Source of the DNA: an uncultured Pelagibacteraceae bacterium
GTDB lineage: Bacteria > Pseudomonadota > Alphaproteobacteria > Pelagibacterales > Pelagibacteraceae
Reading direction: 5' to 3'
DNA length: 33,186 nt
NCBI GenBank assembly: GCA_902622655.1
Contig: CACNQY010000014.1
Location: forward strand, 1-33,186
The translations under genes and the position numbers were made by a program. Of the stretch, positions 26,258 through 33,186 are shown in pieces (the stretch's first letter is position 1; each line of letters begins with the position of its first letter). The notes beneath the pieces were generated by a model. It was given only the letters and a program-made list of their open reading frames with translations. It was not told where the DNA came from and made no database searches.

Positions 26258-26833
26258 TTAGTTTTTAGTTTTTATTTTTACTTTTTTTTCTTTTTCATAC
26301 ATAAAAATTTTGGTATCTTTTGTATCAATATTTATTTCAATTACATCAGCTTTCAATATGTTTTCTAGATTTGTAAAAATTATATTCCTAGAAATTATCA
26401 TTGAATTTCTTTCTAAAGAAAAATCAAGATATTCACCTACAATTTTATTATCTATATAGTTAATTATTACATTTTTTGAAAAAATCGTATCAAAATTTTC
26501 AGTGTTATATTTACCATAATGTGATGTAACGGTTATATTTTCAGAGTTCTTTAATTTTATTAAAGCTGTTACGTTAGTTAGAAATAAAATACTTGGATTG
26601 GAGTAATCTATTTCAGCTTCAGATGCACTTATAATATATTCATCTCCATCTGCATTTTTTGTAGTATAATTGATATCTTTGATGATATTTGATTGGTAGA
26701 CTTCTGTCTCTATGATTTGTGGCTCTTGTTTAACAGTCTTAATCTCCTTAAAAAATTTTGAATAAACGAAAAATGTTATTATTCCAAAAATTAAAGAAAA
26801 AAAAAAAATTATAGCAATTTTTTTTATAGACAT
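26258..26833 (-). CDS. lptC: LPS export protein LptC
   Basis: 191 aa, N-terminal TM and beta-rich LptC-like periplasmic domain (NADGDEYIISASEAEIDY...YGKYNTENFDTIFSKNVII) between kdsD and lptB. Confidence 0.82.
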   Translation of the reverse strand: MSIKKIAIIFFFSLIFGIITFFVYSKFFKEIKTVKQEPQIIETEVYQSNIIKDINYTTKNADGDEYIISASEAEIDYSNPSILFLTNVTALIKLKNSENITVTSHYGKYNTENFDTIFSKNVIINYIDNKIVGEYLDFSLERNSMIISRNIIFTNLENILKADVIEINIDTKDTKIFMYEKEKKVKIKTKN

Positions 26834-27802
26834 TTAGGAGATATTAGATTGCAAAATTGTATGAACGTGCAGTATTCCAATAGTAATTGATGGTTTTTTT
26901 TTATTACATACTATTAGAGAAGTAATTTTTTTTGAATTCATTAAAGAAAGAGCTTTAGCAGCTAACTCATTTTTATCTATAGAAATCGGTTTTTTAGTCA
27001 TAATTTTTTTAACTGTCAATAAATGGAAATTAAGTTTTTTTTGACTAAATCTTCTAATTTGACCATCAGTTATAATACCAGTTGTTTTATTTTTTTTGTT
27101 TCTAGCAATTAAAACTCCTAATTTTTTTTCACTCAATATTCTTAATGCCCTATCCATTTGAACATTTTCACTTACAAAAGGAATTTTTTTTCCAGTTATC
27201 ATAATATCTTCGACTGTTTTTAGTTGTGCACCAAGACTTCCAGCGGGATGCAGTTTTTTAAAATCCATTTTTCCAAATTTTTTGTATTTCATGGCTGCAA
27301 TTGCTAAAGCATCTCCAATAGCTAATTGAGTGGTAGTGCTAGCGGTTGGCACAATTCCCTCAGCTTCGGTAACTTTTGGTATAATAATTTTTATATCTGC
27401 AGACTTGTATAAGATAGAATCTTTTTTAGAAACTATACCTATTAGCATTATTTTATTTCGTTTTGCATACTGAATTATATTTTTAAGTTCATTTGTTTCT
27501 CCAGAATTACTGATTAATATTAAAATATCTTTTTTTGAGACCATACCCAAATCTCCATGAGATGCTTCGCTAGCAGAAATACTAAAAGATGGTGTTCCAA
27601 CAGATGCTAATGTTGCAGCAATTTTATTAGCAATAATTCCACTTTTACCTACACCACATAAAACTATTTTTGATTGGCATTTTGAAATTTGTAGCACAGC
27701 TTCATTAAACGAATTGTTTATATTCTTTTTTAAATTTTGCAGAGCTTTTATTTCTAGATTTATTACTTCTTTAGCTATAGATGTAAATTTTTTATTAATC
27801 AT
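26834..27802 (-). CDS. kdsD: Arabinose-5-phosphate isomerase (KdsD/KpsF, SIS + CBS domains)
   Basis: VLCGVGKSGIIANKIAATLASVGTPSFSISASEASHGDLGMV, LISNSGETNEL, LHPAGSLGAQL, CBS pair. Confidence 0.95.
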   Translation of the reverse strand: MINKKFTSIAKEVINLEIKALQNLKKNINNSFNEAVLQISKCQSKIVLCGVGKSGIIANKIAATLASVGTPSFSISASEASHGDLGMVSKKDILILISNSGETNELKNIIQYAKRNKIMLIGIVSKKDSILYKSADIKIIIPKVTEAEGIVPTASTTTQLAIGDALAIAAMKYKKFGKMDFKKLHPAGSLGAQLKTVEDIMITGKKIPFVSENVQMDRALRILSEKKLGVLIARNKKNKTTGIITDGQIRRFSQKKLNFHLLTVKKIMTKKPISIDKNELAAKALSLMNSKKITSLIVCNKKKPSITIGILHVHTILQSNIS

Positions 27803-28413
27803 TAATGTGACCAGATATCATCTTTAAACAAAGCCAAGTCAAGCTCAACTCTAGTTTTTAAAAACTTTAAACAATTTTGATACAATTTAAACCTATTTTC
27901 TCTTTCTAATATTTTGATCAACTCACTGTGAATTTTATGTAAATATAAAACATCATTAGCACAATATTTTAGTTGAGCAGGTGTAAGTTCTCCACCAAAG
28001 TCAGAACTTTGAAATTGTTTACTTATATCTATGTTAATAAATTCTTTTATTAATGTTTTTAAAGAGTGATTGTCTGAATAAGATCGTGCTAGCTTAGATG
28101 CAATTTTAGTATCTAGTATATTATTGGTATCCGCTTTAAGGTAATATTTGATATGAGCCAAGTCTGCTCTACCGTAGTGAAAAATTTTTGTTATTTTATC
28201 ATTTTCCAATAATTCAACTAAGTTTGGACATTTATAATTTTTTCTATCAAATTGTACTATATGTGCCTCTGAATTTCCTGACGACACCTGAATTAGACAA
28301 AGTGGATCTCGTCTAGTATTAAGACCCATAAATTCTCCATCTACAGCTATTATATTGCCTAATTCCAAATCATCTGGTAAGTCATTTTTGTGCAATTGAA
28401 TTTTATTGTTCAT
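27802..28413 (-). CDS. rnd: Ribonuclease D-like 3'-5' exonuclease
   Basis: AVDGEFMGL, IFHYGRADLAHIKYYL, YCANDVLYLHKIH; internal ATG at 28413 (MNNKIQLHKNDL) preferred to the track start at 28509. Confidence 0.88.
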   Translation of the reverse strand: MNNKIQLHKNDLPDDLELGNIIAVDGEFMGLNTRRDPLCLIQVSSGNSEAHIVQFDRKNYKCPNLVELLENDKITKIFHYGRADLAHIKYYLKADTNNILDTKIASKLARSYSDNHSLKTLIKEFINIDISKQFQSSDFGGELTPAQLKYCANDVLYLHKIHSELIKILERENRFKLYQNCLKFLKTRVELDLALFKDDIWSH

Positions 28414-28429
28414 TTTTAAACATATATAT

Positions 28430-29407
28430 ATGAAAGCAAAAAATTGTCTAATTTTTGGCGGTAGTGGCCAAATTGGTAGAAACTTATTAAGAAAACTTAC
28501 CAAGAGCAACTATAAAGTTACAGTAGTGACAAGAAACATTCATCAAAAAAGTTATATAATAAAAACTCAAGCTAACGCCGGATATATTGATATAGTAGAA
28601 GCAAATATTTTTGATGAACAAAAGATAAGAAAATTATTCAAAAAAGCTGATATATGTATAAATCTTATAGGTATTTTGTTTGAAAAAAAAAATGGAAACT
28701 CTTTTAAAAATATCCATACTATTTTTCCATCTCTATTAGCCAAGCTTTCTAAAGAATATAATTTAAAACATTTTATTCATTTGTCAGCGTTAGGAATAAA
28801 TGAGGCAAAAGATTCTCTTTATGCAGAGAGCAAACTTAATGGGGAAAGTGAAGTTTTAAAAAATTTTCCTTTAGCCACTATCCTTAGACCATCTGTAGTA
28901 TATTCTGTCGATGATAATTTTACCACAAATTTTATGACTTTACTCAATGCACTTCCTATTTTTCCTCTCTACTATAAAGGTAATACAAGATTTATGCCAA
29001 TACATTGCTCAGATTTAACAGATACAATTTATTATGTAATTTCTAATAATATTTATTCAAAAATTATTGAGTGTACTGGACCCGAGGTTATTACTTTTAG
29101 AGATATATTACAAAAACTATTAAATCTGATTGGTAAAAAAAGAATTTTGTTACCTTTCCCATTATCTTTAGCAAAAATTTCCGCAAGAATTTTTGAAATA
29201 ATGCCAAACCCTCTTCTTACCAGAGATCAATTAAGACTATTAAAATATGACAATGTAGCATCAGGAAAATATAAAACAAATTCAGATATTGGTGTACCAA
29301 GTGTAAGATATTTTGAAGAGGAAGTAAAAAAATATTGTTTTATGTGGAGAGATGGAGGACAATTTTCGACTGAAAAGTATATGTCAAAAAGGGACTCGGT
29401 AAATTAA
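28430..29407 (+). CDS. Complex I NDUFA9-like NAD(P)-binding (atypical SDR) protein
   Basis: CLIFGGSGQIGRNLLRKL, CINLIGILFE, FIHLSALG, LYAESKLNGE, TILRPSVVYS, FMPIHCSDL. Track start at 28406 is TTG; ATG at 28430 preferred. Confidence 0.87.
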   Translation: MKAKNCLIFGGSGQIGRNLLRKLTKSNYKVTVVTRNIHQKSYIIKTQANAGYIDIVEANIFDEQKIRKLFKKADICINLIGILFEKKNGNSFKNIHTIFPSLLAKLSKEYNLKHFIHLSALGINEAKDSLYAESKLNGESEVLKNFPLATILRPSVVYSVDDNFTTNFMTLLNALPIFPLYYKGNTRFMPIHCSDLTDTIYYVISNNIYSKIIECTGPEVITFRDILQKLLNLIGKKRILLPFPLSLAKISARIFEIMPNPLLTRDQLRLLKYDNVASGKYKTNSDIGVPSVRYFEEEVKKYCFMWRDGGQFSTEKYMSKRDSVN

Positions 29408-29418
29408 ATTTATTATAA

Positions 29419-29913
29419 TTAGGCTGATTGTATTTTTTTTTCAATAAATTCTGGAACTTCCTCTTTTTCTGAATTATCTTCTTTTTTACCTTTTGGTTGG
29501 TAGGCGTAAAGCAAATGTAATTTGCAGTAAGAGAAATCTTTTAAAGATGATCTACCACAAAAATAAAATGATTTTTCATTTGGATGACCAATAGGCCATT
29601 TACATGAATTTTCATCAAGTTCCTCTAATTGTTTAGGATTTTCTGGCTCAAAATCTTTTTCTATTATTAATGACTTAAATTTACTTCTACGACCTCTTTT
29701 GTTTTTTAAATTTTTATTTTCTGCAGAGTTTTCAAAAGTTTGATTTGATGGTGCAGTTCTTGTTTTTATTTTCGCGGACAAATTAAGTCTATGAGCCTTT
29801 CCGATAACTGCATTCCTACTAACACCTCCAATAATTTCTGCTATTTGACTTGCGGTGTTTCCTTGTCCCCAAAGTTCTTTTAATTTTGCTACTTTTTCTT
29901 CAGTCCAGCTCAT
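29419..29913 (-). CDS. gcrA: GcrA cell-cycle regulator
   Basis: MSWTEEKVAKLKELWGQGNTASQIAEIIGGVSRNAVIGKAHRL plus C-terminal CKWPIGHPNEKSFYFCG...YCKLH. Confidence 0.95.
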   Translation of the reverse strand: MSWTEEKVAKLKELWGQGNTASQIAEIIGGVSRNAVIGKAHRLNLSAKIKTRTAPSNQTFENSAENKNLKNKRGRRSKFKSLIIEKDFEPENPKQLEELDENSCKWPIGHPNEKSFYFCGRSSLKDFSYCKLHLLYAYQPKGKKEDNSEKEEVPEFIEKKIQSA

Positions 29914-29962
29914 ATATCAATATGTTGTATATTAGTTATATATAATAACAATATACTGATAT
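29914..29962. repeat. 49-nt imperfect palindrome abutting the gcrA start codon
   Basis: ATATCAATATGTTGT(A)TATTA-GTTATATA-TAATAACAATATACTGATAT: about 20-bp stem with one A-C mismatch, one G-T pair and one bulged A. Confidence 0.7.
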
Positions 29963-30084
29963 AATCTTAAATTAAACAATCAAAAAATAAGAGTTATCAA
30001 CAAAAATAAATTAAACTAAGTTTAAATACACTTTCAATCAGAACTTGTATCTAATAATTAAAATTTATAAAACAAAATTAATAT

Positions 30085-31263
30085 ATGAGCTATTTAGCAA
30101 AAAATTATAATAGAAAAAAAATTTCTTTTAAGTATGGAAGAGGAAGTTATCTATATTCAACTAGAAATAAAAAATACTTAGATTTTGTTCAAGGTATAGC
30201 AGTTAATTCTTTAGGGCACGCACATCCAAAACTTGTTAAAGCCATAAAAAATCAATCAAAAAAATTATGGCATGTTTCTAATGCATTTCAAATTCCAGAG
30301 GGAGAAAAATTAGCCAAAAGTTTATGTAAAAAAACATTTGCTGATTATGTAATTTTTCAAAACAGTGGAGCAGAGGCAACCGAAGCCGCAATAAAAGTTG
30401 CTAGAAGATATTTTTATTCCATAGGCAAAAAAAACAAAAATAGAATTTTATGTATAAAAAATTCATTTCATGGAAGAACACTTGCGGCAATTTATGCAAG
30501 TGGATCTAAAAAAATGACTGAAGGTTTTGGACCTAAAATTCCAGGGTTTGATCATATTGTGTTTAAAGAATCAATACCAAGATTTCCAAAATTAAGATCT
30601 AAAATCAAAAAAAATACAGCAGCAATAATGGTTGAAACTATATTGGGAGAAGGAGGCATTAAACCGATCCCTGATAAATGCTTGAATTATTTACGTAAGA
30701 TTTGTAATGAAAAAAAAATATTATTAATTTTAGATGAAGTTCAATGTGGTATAGGTCGTAGTGGTGATTTTTTTGCATTTGAGAAATCAAAAGTAAAACC
30801 AGATATAGTCCCTGTAGCAAAGGGTATTGGAGGAGGATTTCCAATTGGGGCAGTCCTTATGAATAAAAAAGTCGCGCGTGGAATGACAGCTGGAACTCAC
30901 GGATCAACTTTTGGAGGTAATCCGCTAGCAATGGTTGTAGGCAATACTGTTATGAGTATTGTTTCAAGAAAAAAATTTTTAAGTAATGTAAAAAAATCTT
31001 CAAAATATTTTTTGTTAAATCTTAACAAAATTAAAAATCGGTATCCCAAAATTATTAAAGAAATTAGAGGAAGAGGTTTATTAATTGGAATGAAAGTTTT
31101 TAAAGATCAAGTATTATTTATAAAAAAATTAATGGATAATAAATTATTGACTATTCGTGCAGCTGAAAATGTAATTCGTATATTACCACCTTTAAATGTT
31201 AAAAAAAATGAAATAGACAAAGCGTTAAAGATTATCGACAAAGTATGTTCAGAGTTTAATTAA
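30085..31263 (+). CDS. argD: Acetylornithine aminotransferase
   Basis: FQNSGAEATEAAIKVARRYF, SFHGRTLAAIYASG, LILDEVQCGIGRSGDFFAFE, HGSTFGGNPLA; followed by argF. Confidence 0.94.
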   Translation: MSYLAKNYNRKKISFKYGRGSYLYSTRNKKYLDFVQGIAVNSLGHAHPKLVKAIKNQSKKLWHVSNAFQIPEGEKLAKSLCKKTFADYVIFQNSGAEATEAAIKVARRYFYSIGKKNKNRILCIKNSFHGRTLAAIYASGSKKMTEGFGPKIPGFDHIVFKESIPRFPKLRSKIKKNTAAIMVETILGEGGIKPIPDKCLNYLRKICNEKKILLILDEVQCGIGRSGDFFAFEKSKVKPDIVPVAKGIGGGFPIGAVLMNKKVARGMTAGTHGSTFGGNPLAMVVGNTVMSIVSRKKFLSNVKKSSKYFLLNLNKIKNRYPKIIKEIRGRGLLIGMKVFKDQVLFIKKLMDNKLLTIRAAENVIRILPPLNVKKNEIDKALKIIDKVCSEFN

Positions 31264-31264
31264 C

Positions 31265-32194
31265 ATGAAGCATTTTATTAATTTAAAAGATATACCTGCT
31301 AAAGATTTGAGAAAGATTATTAGCGATGCAAAAAGACGAAAAACCAAAAGAAAAAATATGAGCACTCTTGAGATTGATAAAGGAGCACCTCTTAAAGGTA
31401 AGATTTTGATACAAATGTTTGAAAAGGCCAGTTCAAGAACAAGAATAAGTTTTTACTTAGCTATTAAGCAACTAGGAGGAGGAACTTTAACGCTACGTTC
31501 AAACGAACTTCATCTTGGCCAGGGTGGAGAAAGTATCGCTGATACTGCAAAAATTCTCTCAACTTATGGTGATGGTTTTATGTTGAGAACTGATAGTGAC
31601 AAAAAAATAGAGGATTTTAAAAAATATTTATCAGTTCCAATAATAAACGGTCTAAGTCCATCATCTCATCCAACTCAGGTGTTATCTGATATTTTCACAG
31701 TAGAGGAAATAATGAAAAAACCCATCTCAAAATTAAATATTTGTTGGATTGGAGACTCAAATAATGTTTTAAATAGCTTAATAGCCGCATCAGTAAAATT
31801 CTCATTTAAATTGAGTATTGGTTGTCCAAAAAAATTTGAACCAGGTAAAGAAGTGAGAAATTGGGTAAAAAAAAATAATAGAAAAATTTACATTTATAAT
31901 GATCCAAAAAAAGCAGTCTCAGGTGCTAACGTAATATTTTCAGATAAAGTAATTTCTTTAAATGATAAAGTTAATAAGAAAAAAAAAATACAAGAATTTG
32001 AAAAATTTAAAATAAATAAAAAATTGATAAGTTTTGCAAGTAAGAATTCAATATTCCTACATTGCTTACCACGTGGAGATGAAGTTAGTGATGAAGTTTT
32101 TTTGAGCAAAATATCACGTGTATGGCAACAAGCTCTTAACAGAGTTCATGTACAAAAAAGTATTTTACTATATTGTTTTGGAAAATTAGGGTAA
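31265..32194 (+). CDS. argF: Ornithine carbamoyltransferase
   Basis: FEKASSRTRISFYLAIKQLGG, HPTQVLSDIFTV, IGDSNNVLNSL, FLHCLPRGDEVSDEVF. Confidence 0.96.
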   Translation: MKHFINLKDIPAKDLRKIISDAKRRKTKRKNMSTLEIDKGAPLKGKILIQMFEKASSRTRISFYLAIKQLGGGTLTLRSNELHLGQGGESIADTAKILSTYGDGFMLRTDSDKKIEDFKKYLSVPIINGLSPSSHPTQVLSDIFTVEEIMKKPISKLNICWIGDSNNVLNSLIAASVKFSFKLSIGCPKKFEPGKEVRNWVKKNNRKIYIYNDPKKAVSGANVIFSDKVISLNDKVNKKKKIQEFEKFKINKKLISFASKNSIFLHCLPRGDEVSDEVFLSKISRVWQQALNRVHVQKSILLYCFGKLG

Positions 32195-32722
32195 TGGTAA
32201 TGGGTTATCTGAATTTTCATTAAGATATTTTATCACAGATGCTCTATCTTTTTCTTTTCTAAGACCAGCATATGCCATTTTTGTTCCTTTAATCCATTTA
32301 GCAGGTTTGATTAAAAATCCATTAAGTTCCTCAAAAGTCCAATTTTTATCATATGCTACTAAAGCTTTGGAATATTTATAGTCGTCTATTGCACCAATTT
32401 TTCTTCCAACGACGTTATATAAAGCTGGACCTATAGCATTCTTTCCACCCTTGACAATCGAATGACAAGCTGCACATTTCTTAAATACTTTTTCGCCATG
32501 AGCTATATCTCCCATTGCCATTAATGCTGCTATATCAATTTTTTCTTCGTCTTTGCTTAAGGCAGAAGTGGATACGGTAGCAGATTCTACTTCAACAGAA
32601 TAGCCAGGCTTTTCTGGTTTTTCTACATGAAAAATTACATCAGACAATTTTCCAATACCTATAACAAGTAGGGCAACCATTAGAACTGCAGCAACTATTT
32701 TATTAATTTCAAAAGAATCCAT
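32186..32722 (-). CDS. Membrane-anchored c-type cytochrome (cytochrome c2/CycM-like)
   Basis: N-terminal TM, CAACHSI heme motif, GPALYNVVGRK, KWIKGTKMAYAGL (distal Met). Confidence 0.92.
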   Translation of the reverse strand: MDSFEINKIVAAVLMVALLVIGIGKLSDVIFHVEKPEKPGYSVEVESATVSTSALSKDEEKIDIAALMAMGDIAHGEKVFKKCAACHSIVKGGKNAIGPALYNVVGRKIGAIDDYKYSKALVAYDKNWTFEELNGFLIKPAKWIKGTKMAYAGLRKEKDRASVIKYLNENSDNPLPLP

Positions 32723-32835
32723 TTTTTCAAAAGTTTGTATTGAACGTATAGCATGATAAATTAAAAAAAAGACAAAATTTAATGTATAAATTTGCCTCTA
32801 TAGTTATTTAATGGGTATAATAATTTGAAAATATA

Positions 32836-33186
32836 ATGAAAACTTTAGTAATTATACCTTCTAGAATGTCCGCAACTAGGCTGCCAGGAAAACCTTTGTT
32901 AGAAATAAATGGTTTATCAATTATTTCACATGTGACCAAAAAAGCTGAAGAGGCCAATATTGGAGATGTAATTGTTGCTACAGAGGACCAAGAAATTGTT
33001 GATGATGTTAAAAGAAATGGTTTCAATTCTATTTTAACTAGCAATAAACATAAAACAGGAACTGACAGAATTTATGAGGCACTTAAAAAATCAAATATAA
33101 AAGATGTTGATTTCATCATGAATATACAAGGTGATGAACCAGCAATCGACATTAAAGACATAGTAAGCTTAAATGATAAAATGGTA
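32836..33186 (+). CDS. kdsB: 3-deoxy-manno-octulosonate cytidylyltransferase, partial
   Basis: MKTLVIIPSRMSATRLPGKPLLEINGLSIISHV...ATEDQEIVD...HKTGTDRIYEAL...NIQGDEPAI; no stop before window end. Confidence 0.95.
   Translation, partial: MKTLVIIPSRMSATRLPGKPLLEINGLSIISHVTKKAEEANIGDVIVATEDQEIVDDVKRNGFNSILTSNKHKTGTDRIYEALKKSNIKDVDFIMNIQGDEPAIDIKDIVSLNDKMV

Noticed and set aside
32808-33044. 78-aa minus-strand ORF at the window end
   Set aside because: Antisense to the kdsB N-terminus, which is unmistakable.
1-33186. CRISPR arrays, transposons, prophage or defence islands
   Set aside because: No regularly spaced repeats, integrase, transposase or toxin-antitoxin pairs were seen; the phage-like nuclease at 13513 is isolated among housekeeping genes.

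Overview
AT-rich, densely packed housekeeping region whose gene content, gene order and codon usage look like a SAR11/Pelagibacterales-type alphaproteobacterium (inference from family recognition; no search was run). I see about 43 protein-coding genes, including two small ORFs missing from the supplied track, and three tRNAs (Thr-GGT, Phe-GAA, His-GTG). Recognisable blocks are rpmH-rnpA-yidD-yidC-argB; dcd-murA-DUF2948-hisD-infA-tRNA-Phe-csp; tRNA-His-hisS-hisZ-hisG; rmuC-PD-(D/E)XK nuclease-ExoI-like-thioredoxin; ihfB-pyrF-trpF-trpB-trpA-accD-folC; rpsA-cmk-aroA; lptB-lptC-kdsD-rnd; gcrA; argD-argF; cytochrome c; and kdsB (partial). I found no CRISPR array, integrase, transposase or obvious defence island. 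The novelty lies in unusual versions of core genes: a tRNA-His (A73, no encoded G-1) sitting 4 nt upstream of hisS; TrpA and TrpB that have both lost the partners of the alphaAsp56-betaLys167 inter-subunit salt bridge, with TrpB also changed at near-invariant active-site positions; a cytidylate kinase whose Walker A lysine reads as Ala; two tRNAs with non-canonical T-loops; a compact three-gene nuclease cluster; a long palindrome touching the gcrA start codon; and a hairpin that loops out the Shine-Dalgarno of a cold-shock gene.
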